Shown here: piece by piece, positions 36,188 to 45,701 of the stretch
How positions within the stretch are numbered: position 1 is the stretch's first letter
Layout of the letters: each line of letters begins with the position of its first letter
Assembly: GCA_002686705.1 (NCBI GenBank)
Contig: NYYH01000056.1
Location: 3,759 to 67,758 of the forward strand
Direction of reading: 5' to 3'
Source of the DNA: Bacteroidota bacterium
GTDB lineage: Bacteria; Bacteroidota; Bacteroidia; Bacteroidales; F082
Length of the DNA: 64,000 nucleotides
Made by a program: the position numbers and the translations under genes
The notes under the pieces: model-generated
Databases searched by the model: none
The model's input: only the letters and a program-made list of their open reading frames with translations
What the model was told of the DNA's origin: nothing

Positions 36188-38410
36188 TTACTTGATAATC
36201 AATTTCTTTGTGCAAACGAAGCCGTTTGTTCGAATTCGTGTGAGGTATATTCCAGGTGAAGTACCTTCAAGATCAATCTTCATTTCGCTACCTGAATAAG
36301 TAAATTGATGTGTTGAAATAACTTGACCTAAAAAGTTTAAGATTTGAACGTTAACATTTTCATAATAGGGTTTACCACGTAATTGAAGATAAACGACAGA
36401 CTTGGCTGGGTTAGGGAAGACGTCTACGTTGATATTATCAGTGTTTGTTTCCCTTATTCCAATATAACTAGGAATTCCTTTCTTTAGAACTGTAATTCCT
36501 CCAGCATATTCACCATAAATAAGTTCGGTATTACCATCGTTATTCAGGTCGGCACCTGAAATTGTAATATTTAAACCTGATAAGAAAAGAGAATCGACTA
36601 TATTAAAACTCCCATTAAGATTACCATCAATATTATTGTACTGATAAAGAAACCCTTGTTCTGAACCAACATACAGCACGTAATTTCCTACTGAATCATT
36701 TGTTAAAAAGGGTGCGCTATATCCCGAGCAACATTCCAGTAATACATCAACTGCCCCAAAGAAATCATTAGTAGGCGAACTTGTAAACAATGCTTCTGTG
36801 GGTGTTCCAATATTCTCAAAGTAGTCAATTGTACCACTTCTTTCTCCAACTATCATATCTAGTTTTCCATCGCGGTTAACATCAACAATTTGAGGCATAG
36901 CCGTTTCGCCAACATCAATATTCATATAAACAGGCTTACTTAAAGAAAATTCAGCAGGTGATCCTGTATCAGCATTATTTACAAAGTAGTGTAGTTGACC
37001 ATCTTCATTACCAATAATCATATCCTTATCACCATCAGCATCCATATCGCCGAAGGTTGGGTAAACACTGTTAATATTGAAAGATGAAAGGTCTGCATAG
37101 TCCCGGTCAACCATGTCAAAAGAAGGATCTGTTAAAGTACCGGTATTAAGAAGTAGGGCCAGCTTGCTATCGAAGTTACCGGATGACACAAAATACCCGA
37201 AGTTACCAATTATGATATCGAGTAAGCCATCTGAATTAGCGTCAAAGAAAACAGGCCTGGCGCCTTCTCCAACGTCTATCATTTCGCCTTGTAAAAAATC
37301 ATTATCCTGAAACTCAAAAATCGGAACCAAATCCGTTCCTGCATTTTTATAGTACAATATATTGTTAAAGTTTTCAGATGTATTAGGATTGTTTGGGCTG
37401 ATGATCAAATCTTGTTTATTGTCATTATTTACATCTAAATGAAATGCAGCCGGAAATACGGTAAGGTTTACAGGTGTTGAGTAAGAAGGAAACATTGTAT
37501 CTTGACTTGTCATGCTTGCTATATTTTTGGTGCCTTCGTTATTGAGTCTTACCAGATTATTAAATGAAATATCACCAAGTAATAAATCTAGTAGTCCATT
37601 TCCAGTCAGATCAAGTGCTAAAGAAGCTGAACCTGCGTGCCGATTACCCTTAATTTCTCTGGAAGAATTTTCGGAGCAAGTATCAAATAGCGTTATACTG
37701 TTATCCATTGAACTTTCAGAAAAATAACCCCAGCAACTAGATTGTAGTTCGAACTCAAGGCTATTGCAATTGCCATATTTTTCAATTGACATATTCTTAT
37801 GGAACATCATAGCATTACCAAGCACATCGAAAGAAAGAATATCCATATCCCCATCCCCATCAACATCTGTAATGGCAGGGATATCCGGAGGACTAACATA
37901 GAGGTAGGTCAGACCAAGAGAAGTTTCCGATAGCAATAATGGCGAAACCAATGTAAATTTTAAACCTGGAACGGGACCAGATTCATTCCTGTACAAGGCT
38001 ACTCCAGCAGGTACACTTGTAAAAATATCCTTTTTCCCATCGCAATTATAGTCGGCCAAAAGTGTCCAGTTATGCATTACAGGAAATTTGTGTTGATATC
38101 TGGCATCGTGCTTATAATCAACCTGATCAGTAGTTCCTGAATTGATAAAAGTTTTTACCACTCCATACCAATTACGTTCAAATGCAAATAGATCTTTAAT
38201 GCCATCTCCGTTAAGATCGATTTCAGAAAACTGCGGACTATTAAATCCTCCGGCCCAGGCATTTGTTAATGGGAGGCTTGCATCTGTTACAAGAATCGAA
38301 TCGTAGCGGACAAAATGCAGTTGTGCAAAAGTAAATGTTGGTACGAACGTCAGTATAATTAACAATCTAATACCCTGAAACATCATATATTGATTTATGT
38401 TTTTAATCAT
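36188..38410 (-). CDS. VCBS/FG-GAP repeat surface protein with T9SS sorting domain
   Basis: A 740-residue exported protein. After the signal peptide (LLIILTFVPTFTFAQ) there are nine calcium-loop repeats of the form DxNxDGxxD, including DLNGDGIKDLF, DYNCDGKKDIF, DVDGDGDMDIL, DANSDGLLDIIIG, DMDADGDKDMIIG and DVNRDGKLDMIVG. These fold as an integrin-alpha-like propeller. The end (VFPNPAKSVVYLQL to KKLIIK) is a T9SS sorting domain. Its ATG overlaps the stop of the upstream diheme protein gene (ATGA at 38407-38410), so it is the fourth gene of the MbnP operon. No enzyme motif is visible; a surface-binding or scaffold role is inferred. Shorter starts at the MM pair (residues 8-9) are possible. Confidence 0.88.
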   Translation of the reverse strand: MIKNINQYMMFQGIRLLIILTFVPTFTFAQLHFVRYDSILVTDASLPLTNAWAGGFNSPQFSEIDLNGDGIKDLFAFERNWYGVVKTFINSGTTDQVDYKHDARYQHKFPVMHNWTLLADYNCDGKKDIFTSVPAGVALYRNESGPVPGLKFTLVSPLLLSETSLGLTYLYVSPPDIPAITDVDGDGDMDILSFDVLGNAMMFHKNMSIEKYGNCNSLEFELQSSCWGYFSESSMDNSITLFDTCSENSSREIKGNRHAGSASLALDLTGNGLLDLLLGDISFNNLVRLNNEGTKNIASMTSQDTMFPSYSTPVNLTVFPAAFHLDVNNDNKQDLIISPNNPNTSENFNNILYYKNAGTDLVPIFEFQDNDFLQGEMIDVGEGARPVFFDANSDGLLDIIIGNFGYFVSSGNFDSKLALLLNTGTLTDPSFDMVDRDYADLSSFNINSVYPTFGDMDADGDKDMIIGNEDGQLHYFVNNADTGSPAEFSLSKPVYMNIDVGETAMPQIVDVNRDGKLDMIVGERSGTIDYFENIGTPTEALFTSSPTNDFFGAVDVLLECCSGYSAPFLTNDSVGNYVLYVGSEQGFLYQYNNIDGNLNGSFNIVDSLFLSGLNITISGADLNNDGNTELIYGEYAGGITVLKKGIPSYIGIRETNTDNINVDVFPNPAKSVVYLQLRGKPYYENVNVQILNFLGQVISTHQFTYSGSEMKIDLEGTSPGIYLTRIRTNGFVCTKKLIIK

Positions 38411-39474
38411 TTAAAAGGATTAGAGTAATCCGAATTATTTACAAAAGTAGTATCTGTAAGCGTTTTAACGAAGGCAATCAGGTTATTTTTTTCTTCTTCA
38501 TTTAGATGAACCCCTCCTTGACTTACTTTTTTCATCAGAGGATCAATAGTCGAAGACCAAACTATTCCTTCACTATAGAAATCAATTACCTCTTCAAGAG
38601 TTGTAAACCTGCCGTCGTGCATATATGGTGCGGTGAATTCAATGTTTCGTAGAGTAGGAGTTTTGAATTTGCCTTGATCGTTTGGATTGTTTGTGATATT
38701 TGAAAGTCCTTCATCATTAAAAATAGAATCTAATCCATTATTATGAAAAAGGTTATCAGTAAACAAAATGGTAGTATGGCAATGAAAACAATCTCCTTTT
38801 TCAGTGAAGAAAATCTCAAATCCTTTTGCTTCTGTTTGCGAAAGAGAAACTTCTCCTCTTAAATATTTGTCCCATTTTGAATTTGAAGAGATTATGGTAC
38901 GTTCAAATTGTGCAATAGCCTTAACTACTAGCATTGAGTCTATTTCATGGGTTCCAAAAGATTTAAAAAACAAATCAGGGTAGTTTGCATGGTTATTAAG
39001 TTTAATCTCTGCATCGGTCCATTCTAAGTGCATTTCTATTGGGTTAGGCACAGGACCAAGAGCTTGTTCCTCGATGGTTTTCGCTCTTCCATCCCAAAAC
39101 AAAGAAGGCAGCCATCCAATATTTATAACAGCAGGTGCATTTCGGTCGCCTTTAATACCATCAATACCCTCACTGGTTTGTTTTCCATTATCAGAGAAAG
39201 CAAAACTCTGACTATGACAAGTGGCACATGATTGAGAATCATTTCCCGACAATATTTCATCGTAAAAAAGCAATCTTCCCAAAGCAACACCTTCAACAGT
39301 TAATGGATTATTATCGGGGATAACCATATCCGGAAATCCTTGAGGTATTATTAATTCAAGAGGAGTTGGATCAAATGTCTCTTGTGGGTTCTCATCACCA
39401 GATCCAGCCTTTTTACAATTTGTTAATAATAATGTAGCTATCACTATTAAAGCGACTATATAATATTGTTTCAT
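38407..39474 (-). CDS. Diheme cytochrome c peroxidase / MauG / MbnH-like lipoprotein (copy 1)
   Basis: A 355-residue lipoprotein (LLLTNC, lipid Cys20) with two c-type heme sites: CATCH at 83-87 and CFHCH at 229-233. It contains the family blocks PLTVEGVALGRLLFYDEIL, LPSLFWDGRAKTIEEQALGP, the NPIEM loop, FERTIISSNSKWDKYLRGE and TPTLRNIEFTAPYMHDGRF. Such proteins either reduce hydrogen peroxide (CcpA) or oxidise a protein Trp (MauG, MbnH). Placement two genes after an MbnP-like gene favours the second role. The 45-base gap from copy 2 suggests tandem duplication followed by divergence. Confidence 0.92.
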   Translation of the reverse strand: MKQYYIVALIVIATLLLTNCKKAGSGDENPQETFDPTPLELIIPQGFPDMVIPDNNPLTVEGVALGRLLFYDEILSGNDSQSCATCHSQSFAFSDNGKQTSEGIDGIKGDRNAPAVINIGWLPSLFWDGRAKTIEEQALGPVPNPIEMHLEWTDAEIKLNNHANYPDLFFKSFGTHEIDSMLVVKAIAQFERTIISSNSKWDKYLRGEVSLSQTEAKGFEIFFTEKGDCFHCHTTILFTDNLFHNNGLDSIFNDEGLSNITNNPNDQGKFKTPTLRNIEFTAPYMHDGRFTTLEEVIDFYSEGIVWSSTIDPLMKKVSQGGVHLNEEEKNNLIAFVKTLTDTTFVNNSDYSNPFK

Positions 39475-39519
39475 GCCAAAAGTTAAATCTAATAGTTACA
39501 ATCAATGATCTGCTTTCAA

Positions 39520-40521
39520 TTAAAACGGATTAGAAAGCTCTGGATTGTGTAAATAAGAAGTATCGGTAAGTGTTTTCAAAAAAGCAATCAAATTATCTTT
39601 ATCTTCCTGTAGAAGATGCACACCACCCTGATGAACCTTTTTCATTAAAGGGTCAACTGTAGGTGACCATACTACTCCTTCGCTATAAAAATCGATCACT
39701 TCTTCAATAGTTGCATATCTGCCGTCGTTCATATATGGAGCAGTTAGCATAATATTTCTTAAAGTTGGCGATTTGAACTTGCCAATATCATTAGGATCAC
39801 CAGTAATCTCTTCACGTCCTAATTGAGGAGTACTATCCAGACCATTATTATGAAATCGGTTATCGGTGAACAGCATGGTTGCATGACAATGGAAGCAGTC
39901 ACCCTTTTCCGTAAAAAACACTTCAAAACCCTTTGCTTCAGCCGGCGATAGAGTAGCTTCACCCTTAATATATCTGTCCCATTTTGAGTTGGCTGACATC
40001 ATGGTTCTTTCAAATTGTGCAAGAGCATAGGATGCTTCTTTGGAAGTAATAACATCCACATTAAATGCTTTTTTAAATAATTCCGGGTATGAAGGATGTG
40101 AATTAAATTTACTAAAGTCGGTTTTAAAAAATTCCTCTACCTCAAACAACATAATATCTTCCAGATGTCCCTCAATTTTCCCATTCCATAGCCATACTCC
40201 ATTCCATCCAAGATTAATATGAGCAAGGGAATTAACTTCTGGCCTTGTAAAAGAGTTTGCCTGAAAGTGACAACCACCGCAAGCTCTGCTATTATTTAAA
40301 TCAAGCAATGAATCGTAAAACAACATCCTGCCAAGCTGAACACCTTCAACAGTTAGCGGATTATCATCAGAAATATAGAGATCAGGAAAGCCATTAGGAA
40401 TAACAAGATCATATGGAGTTGTTACATAAGGTGTATCCGGATCAGAATCATTATTCTTTTTACAATTGGATAATAGTAAAGCAAATGATAATACGATAAG
40501 TATATAATAAGTATATTTCAT
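39520..40521 (-). CDS. Diheme cytochrome c peroxidase / MauG / MbnH-like lipoprotein (copy 2)
   Basis: A 333-residue lipoprotein (LLLSNC, lipid Cys20) with heme motifs CGGCH (81-85) and CFHCH (209-213). The C-terminal half is nearly the same as copy 1 (FFTEKGDCFHCHATMLFTDN, TLRNIMLTAPYMNDGRYATI). The segment between the hemes differs: the FWDGRA block becomes LWNGKIE and the NPIEM loop is replaced by LFEVEEFFKTD, about 20 residues shorter overall. It directly follows the MbnP-like gene (9 bases). Inference: the two copies have different tasks, and this one is the better MbnH candidate by position. Confidence 0.92.
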   Translation of the reverse strand: MKYTYYILIVLSFALLLSNCKKNNDSDPDTPYVTTPYDLVIPNGFPDLYISDDNPLTVEGVQLGRMLFYDSLLDLNNSRACGGCHFQANSFTRPEVNSLAHINLGWNGVWLWNGKIEGHLEDIMLFEVEEFFKTDFSKFNSHPSYPELFKKAFNVDVITSKEASYALAQFERTMMSANSKWDRYIKGEATLSPAEAKGFEVFFTEKGDCFHCHATMLFTDNRFHNNGLDSTPQLGREEITGDPNDIGKFKSPTLRNIMLTAPYMNDGRYATIEEVIDFYSEGVVWSPTVDPLMKKVHQGGVHLLQEDKDNLIAFLKTLTDTSYLHNPELSNPF

Positions 40522-40530
40522 AGTTTTAGT

Positions 40531-41280
40531 TTATTGAACCTCAAAAGTAAAAATATTAGCACCATTTTGCTGAAGTTGTTCTTGAATAGCTTCATCTTGC
40601 ATAATACCACTCATTATGTTGAGATTAAGAGTATTAGGCGTTGACCACCAATTGTTAACATTCATTTTGCATTCAATGGTTTTTTCATCACCTCCTACCA
40701 GTATTAAGTCAAGGTTATCATAAGTGATATTTATAGTATGCGGAGTTGTCATTAGACGACCGAAATGATCCTGATAATTCTTTACTGTTGATGTGGAGTC
40801 GAATTTTCCTTCCAGTTTCATATAGTGATATCCACCTCCAAGCGGAACAGGCCATTCCATATTACTTTCCGGAGGGTTGACAAATGCACCTGTTACATTC
40901 TGTGCTTCTGTTAAACCAAAAACAAAAGAAAGCGAAGTATATTCGCCATCTGGAATAGGAAACGGACTACTACTGAAAGTAAAAGTTGATTCATCTGTAG
41001 CATCTATATAATGTGGTATATTAAATCCTTCTGTACTGCCGTCTTCCTTTGTAAGAACTATGTTCGACACAAAATACCTTAATGTTGAAACGCTATATTT
41101 GTTCCCGGCAGCGTTAGTATATATTACCGTGTCAAAACTTAGCGGTTCATTATCAACAAAATGACTGAACATAATATTAATCTGGGGAAAATTCAAGTCG
41201 ATGTCATCATCATTATTGCATGACATAAACATTGTGAATGATAGTACCAAGAAAACGAATGAAAGGAATGAAAGTTTCAT
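40531..41280 (-). CDS. MbnP-like lipoprotein
   Basis: A 249-residue lipoprotein (TMFMSC, lipid Cys21, then NNDDD) resembling the MbnP family. Features include an INIMFSHFVDNEPLSFDTVI start, SVSTLRYFVSNIVLTKEDGS, DGEYTSLSFVFGLTEAQN, a Trp/aromatic block MEWPVPLGGGYHYMKLEGKF, and NVNNWWSTPNTLNLNIM. In characterised MbnP proteins a Trp is oxidised to kynurenine by the diheme enzyme MbnH to create a copper site. Here the adjacent gene encodes such an enzyme. Which Trp would be modified is not certain; the one in MEWPVPLGGGYHY is the best guess. It heads a four-gene operon and is transcribed divergently from trkA. Confidence 0.85.
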   Translation of the reverse strand: MKLSFLSFVFLVLSFTMFMSCNNDDDIDLNFPQINIMFSHFVDNEPLSFDTVIYTNAAGNKYSVSTLRYFVSNIVLTKEDGSTEGFNIPHYIDATDESTFTFSSSPFPIPDGEYTSLSFVFGLTEAQNVTGAFVNPPESNMEWPVPLGGGYHYMKLEGKFDSTSTVKNYQDHFGRLMTTPHTINITYDNLDLILVGGDEKTIECKMNVNNWWSTPNTLNLNIMSGIMQDEAIQEQLQQNGANIFTFEVQ

Positions 41281-41317
41281 AGATTAAAAGAGATTTAATT
41301 GTATTTAAATAAGAACG

Positions 41318-41325
41318 CAAATATA
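41318..41325 (-). promoter_or_regulatory. Putative -7 box of the MbnP operon
   Basis: The minus strand reads TATATTTG, matching TAnnTTTG, 37 bases before the MbnP ATG. A good -33 element was not found, which would fit a weak or activator-dependent promoter. Confidence 0.35.
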
Positions 41326-41550
41326 GTTGATTTGTTTTAGTTGCTTAGGTGTTTGACATATTATTACCCAATATGGTTGTTTATGGATTTCATCAATATT
41401 AATTTTATTATTTCCCCCAATTTTCATGTCAATTCGGCGAAAATTTCTGTTGTTAAACTATTCTATAAAATTTGCATTATTGTAATTCTGAACTTTTATT
41501 AATCGAATTGAATAACCTTTAATAAAACTGCTCCATTTTGTGAATATTTT

Positions 41551-41558
41551 TAGTTTTG
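41551..41558 (+). promoter_or_regulatory. Putative -7 box of trkA-trkH
   Basis: TAGTTTTG matches TAnnTTTG, 52 bases before the trkA ATG. Confidence 0.35.
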
Positions 41559-41610
41559 CAACCTATTAGCAGAATGTTTAATTTTATCAATTATAACAAT
41601 ATTATAACAA

Positions 41611-42969
41611 ATGAATATTATCATAGCTGGTGATGGTGAAGTTGGATTTTATTTGGCTGAAGCTTTGGTGGATTCCAAGCATAATATTACCATTGTTGAC
41701 CCTCATGAAGACCTCTTAAAGCTTGTGGAAACTCATGCTGATTTAATGACTATTGTAGGAGAGTCGAATTCAGTTGCTGTGCTTAAAAAGGCGAATGTCG
41801 CTAAAGCAGATTTAGTTATTTCAGTTTTACATAGCGAATCAATAAATATTATGACTGCAATATTAGCTAAGAAACTTGGTGCTAAATATACCATTGCTAG
41901 AGTAAATACACTTCAAAACCTAAATGAAGAAAATCAAAAGATATATAATGAATTAGGAATTGATGTATTGCTTTCTCCTGAGGATATTGCTGGACATGAG
42001 GTTGTAAAATTGTTACAACAGCCTGCTGCTGTTGAGATTTTTGAATTATCGGAAGGTAAGTTGCAGGTACTTCTGATCAGAATAAGTCCCGAAGCATCTG
42101 TTGTAAACCAGTCGCTTAATGATATTGCTTCAAAATATGATAATCTTGACTTTAGAGCTGTTGCCATACACAGAGGAGAGGATACATTTATTCCAGACGG
42201 GAATTCTGTCTTTTTACCCAATGATTTTGTTTATGTAATAACAAAACCTGAAGGGATCGACGAATTGCTTAAATTGGGAGGAAAACAAGATGTTGAAATC
42301 AACACTATTATGGTTGTAGGCGGAGGAAGGGTTGGGAAGGTAATAGCTAAACAACTTGAAACAGAACTAAATATTAAACTTATTGAACAAGATCGTGAAC
42401 GATCTTTGAAACTTAGTGATTTGTTGGATGACACATTAATTATTAATGGAGATGCGCGAGATATTAACTTGCTGGAAGATGAAGGAATTGAGGGAGTAGA
42501 TGCCTTTATTGCTGTTACAAATAGCTCTGAAACGAATATATTAACATGCCTTCACGCTAAAAAATTCGGAGTTAAAAAAACAATTGCACTTGTTGAAAAC
42601 CTCGATTATATTGAAATATCTCAAAATATTGGTATCGACACTATTATAAATAAAAAGCTTAGCGCTGCAAGTTATATGATAAAGCATTCTATGAGTGATG
42701 AAGTAGCATCATTAAAATGCTTGAGTGGTATAAACTCCGATGTTGTTGAGTTCATTGCAAAGAAAGGCTCACCTGTTACGCAAAAACCTATCAGAAACCT
42801 TCGGATGCCAGAGGGTGCACTTATAGGTGGAATAATCAGAGGTGATACATCATATATTGCAATTGGCGATTTCCAGATCGAGAAAAACGATAAAGTTGTA
42901 GTATTTGCCTTGCCGGGAATTTCTCATACAATTGAAAAGATGTTTCTTAAACCTGGCTTTGGTTTTTAG
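41611..42969 (+). CDS. trkA: Trk potassium uptake regulatory protein TrkA
   Basis: A 452-residue cytosolic regulator of the TrkH potassium channel. Two RCK units are visible: the first starts with the nucleotide-binding NIIIAGDGEVGFYLAEALVD, the second with TIMVVGGGRVGKVIAKQLET. Each is followed by a TrkA-C domain (VNQSLNDIASKY; TQKPIRNLRMPEGALIGGII). It binds NAD(H)/ATP and gates TrkH. It is 17 bases upstream of trkH, which is disrupted, while this gene is intact. Confidence 0.95.
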   Translation: MNIIIAGDGEVGFYLAEALVDSKHNITIVDPHEDLLKLVETHADLMTIVGESNSVAVLKKANVAKADLVISVLHSESINIMTAILAKKLGAKYTIARVNTLQNLNEENQKIYNELGIDVLLSPEDIAGHEVVKLLQQPAAVEIFELSEGKLQVLLIRISPEASVVNQSLNDIASKYDNLDFRAVAIHRGEDTFIPDGNSVFLPNDFVYVITKPEGIDELLKLGGKQDVEINTIMVVGGGRVGKVIAKQLETELNIKLIEQDRERSLKLSDLLDDTLIINGDARDINLLEDEGIEGVDAFIAVTNSSETNILTCLHAKKFGVKKTIALVENLDYIEISQNIGIDTIINKKLSAASYMIKHSMSDEVASLKCLSGINSDVVEFIAKKGSPVTQKPIRNLRMPEGALIGGIIRGDTSYIAIGDFQIEKNDKVVVFALPGISHTIEKMFLKPGFGF

Positions 42970-42986
42970 TTTAACACAGAACAGTC

Positions 42987-44446
42987 ATGCCTAATAATAA
43001 ACTCATTAACCTTACTATAGTACTTAAAGTGCTTAGTTTTTTACTCATTGTTGAGGGGTTGTTTATGTTAAGTGGGCTTTGCTTTGCTTTCTACTATGAG
43101 GAGTCGTTTTGGCCATTGCTAATCTCAGCAATAATCACAGGAGTTATTGGTTCAACAATTTGGCTGATAACAAACAAGAAGAACAAAAAAAGTATAGGTA
43201 GGCGTGATGGCTATTTAATTGTTTCACTTTCGTGGATAGTTATTTCAATATTTGGAACTTTACCCTTTATTTTTAGTGGAGTAATAACAAATTATTCAGA
43301 TGCGTTTTTGAAACAATTTCAGGATTTACAACTACAGGCGCAACAGTATTAACCGACATTGAAGCTGTTCCAAAAAATATATTGTTTTGGCGAGCTATGA
43401 CCCAATGGCTTGGTGGTATGGGAATTATAGTATTAACAGTAGCTATCTTGCCATTTTTGGGGATTGGTGGTTTACAATTGATGATAGCAGAAATGCCGGG
43501 TATTACGCCTGATAAACTTCATCCTCGCATAACAGAAACAGCAAAACGTTTCTGGGCAATATATGTAATATTCACTATTTCGGAAGTGCTATTATTATGG
43601 GTTGGAGAAATGGATTTCTTCGATTCAGTTTGCCACTCGTTTTCAACTATGGCCACTGGCGGTTTCTCTACGCAAAATAATAGCATTGCCGGATATATGC
43701 CCTATACTCAATATGTAATAATCCTTTTCATGATTTTTGCAGGCACCAACTTTACTCTTCATTATTTTGCATTACATCGTAAGTTCGAGAAGATATATAC
43801 AAATGAAGAATTTAGGACATACTTTTGGATTATAGCAATAATTTCAGCCTTTATAGCACTGGGTTTATTTATTGTTTATGGACTAAATCTTGAAAATTCA
43901 TTCAGGGATGCCTTATTTACTGTGGTGTCAATATTAACAACTACAGGATTTGTGTCAACGGATTATTCATTGTGGCCTACCTTTTTGTGGATGTTTATAT
44001 TCGCATTGATGTTTATTGGTGGTAGTGCAGGCTCAACAGGTGGTGGTGTGAAGATTATCCGTCATTTGTTGCTAATAAAAAACTCTTTGCTTGAGATGAA
44101 GCGATCCATCCATCCTCACGCAATAATTCCTGTAAAGTACAACGGAAGATCCGTCTCACAACAGATCATATTCAACGTTATGGCTTTTTTCCTTATTTAT
44201 ATTCTTGTCTTCTCTTTCGGAACATTGACTCTATCATTACTTGGACATGATTTTGATACTTCAATTGGTGCCACTATTGCCACTCTGGGAAATATTGGCC
44301 CCGGAATTGGTGATGTAGGCCCTATCGATAATTATGCCTTTTTCTCACCTTTTGCGAAATGGCTGCTCTCATTTTTAATGTTGCTTGGCAGGCTCGAAAT
44401 ATTTACTGTGCTAATAGTTATTTCGCCAGCATTTTGGAAGAGGTAA
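42987..44446 (+). pseudogene. trkH: Trk potassium transporter TrkH, frameshifted
   Basis: The potassium-translocating subunit, split into two frames. The first part (121 residues, SFLLIVEGLFMLSGLCFAFY to TNYSDAF) loses frame at a run of five T (43305-43309). With six T the reading continues as FFETISGFTTTGATVLTDIE and then WRAMTQWLGGMGIIVLTVAI to the stop at 44446, giving a normal protein of about 486 residues. FTTTGAT is the first P-loop selectivity segment of TrkH, so the break falls just before an essential part. As written, the first frame ends at 43352 with a 20-residue nonsense tail. Cause: a one-base deletion in the genome or a homopolymer sequencing error; phase variation by slippage is a further possibility. 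Confidence 0.9.
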
Positions 44447-44450
44447 GTGG

Positions 44451-45701
44451 TTAAATTAAATATTTCCAGTAAAGAAAAACAAACGAAAAAATAACAAAGA
44501 AACTAATGCCTACCCATGAAAGAATTCTCAGGAACAATCCTGGAACAGCTTCGGCAGGCATATGTTTATCTGTAACAACTTTATAGTTTAACCATGCTAA
44601 TATAGGAGCTGTTAGAAACGAGAGTGATGTAGCAAGGCTCACCATAGCTCCCATAGATTTTGTTGCAAAAGCAATTATAATCGTTGCTCCTACGATCAAT
44701 ATTGCATACCAAATCCAGGTTAATATTTGTTTGTTTTTGAGACCATTCCATTGAACTGGAAATAAATTACGAAATATCGGACTTAATACGCGAGGGTAGC
44801 CATCCATTACTGTAATTGTAGTACTAATCATTGTTGTAGTAGCAGCTATTGATACAATCCAGTAAGCCCAACTTCCCAAGCTAGTGGTGTACATATTTAT
44901 AAGTTGTTCTGAAAACCTTGTTCCACTTGAAGAAAACTCTTCACCAGTTCCGTACATTACCAAGGCGCCCATTGCTAGAAATCCCATAGCTAACAATGTA
45001 GTTCCAATATAGCTTATTCTAAATTCTGTTATTGCATCCTTTAATTTCGGAACATAACCCAGTTGTTCGGTTTTGGCAATATTCCATGCTGATGACCAGA
45101 CAGACAATTCAATTGGAGCAGGCATCCACCCTATAAAAGCAATGAGGAAAAATATATCAGCCCCACGAGTCAATGAAAACTGATTTAATGCCTCTGGTGT
45201 TACTTCCTTTTGAATCCCAAAAGCTGCAAAAACGGCAACTATCGTTGAAACTGCTAATAATAAAATTATAAATTTAATAACCTTATCCAGAAGATTATAC
45301 TTACCTATTACGAGAATAACTGCGGAAATAAGCAATATTATAATGCTCAATGTTGTAATACTGATCGTTACATTAAAAACATAGGAAATTAATCCAACTG
45401 TTACCACTGTTACTGCAGCTTGAAAAATAAACATCGAGCCAACCGTAACCAGGGCAAAAAGAATTACAGCCCATCGTCCTACTTTTTTATATCCATCAAC
45501 AAGATTAGATCTTGTGGCATTAGCATATCTGGGCCCAAATTCAAAAAAAGGGTATTTCAAAAAATTAGCGATTATCAATATCCACACTAAATCGAAATTG
45601 AACATTGCACCTGCACGAGTAGATTGTACAAGATGCGATACTCCAACAGCTGCACCTGCATATAACAGGCCTGGTCCTAATATCTTAAAAAAGTTTTTCA
45701 A
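44451..45701 (-). CDS. Divergent Nramp family metal transporter
   Basis: A 416-residue protein with about 11 membrane helices aligning with Nramp transporters from the start (FKILGPGLLYAGAAVGVSHL). Canonical Nramps carry the metal-binding DPGN in helix 1 and MPH in helix 6. Here helix 1 reads AVGVSHLVQST with no Asp or Asn, and helix 6 reads GWMPAPIELSVWSS. The metal site must therefore differ, as in Nramp-related clades with altered selectivity. The substrate cannot be assigned; Mn/Fe transport should not be assumed. It converges on trkH with 4 bases between the stops. Confidence 0.85.
   Translation of the reverse strand: MKNFFKILGPGLLYAGAAVGVSHLVQSTRAGAMFNFDLVWILIIANFLKYPFFEFGPRYANATRSNLVDGYKKVGRWAVILFALVTVGSMFIFQAAVTVVTVGLISYVFNVTISITTLSIIILLISAVILVIGKYNLLDKVIKFIILLLAVSTIVAVFAAFGIQKEVTPEALNQFSLTRGADIFFLIAFIGWMPAPIELSVWSSAWNIAKTEQLGYVPKLKDAITEFRISYIGTTLLAMGFLAMGALVMYGTGEEFSSSGTRFSEQLINMYTTSLGSWAYWIVSIAATTTMISTTITVMDGYPRVLSPIFRNLFPVQWNGLKNKQILTWIWYAILIVGATIIIAFATKSMGAMVSLATSLSFLTAPILAWLNYKVVTDKHMPAEAVPGLFLRILSWVGISFFVIFSFVFLYWKYLI

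Larger units (their letters stand above)
41281..41610. other. Divergent intergenic region between the MbnP operon and trkA
   Basis: A 330-bp AT-rich gap with no open frame or RNA gene that I can support. It holds one candidate -7 box for each direction (41318-41325 minus, 41551-41558 plus). Scattered poly-A/T runs are present but no clear operator palindrome. Confidence 0.5.

Noticed and set aside
43382..44446. Second trkH part as an independent gene
   Set aside because: It begins in the middle of a membrane protein and the upstream frame joins it exactly when one T is restored.
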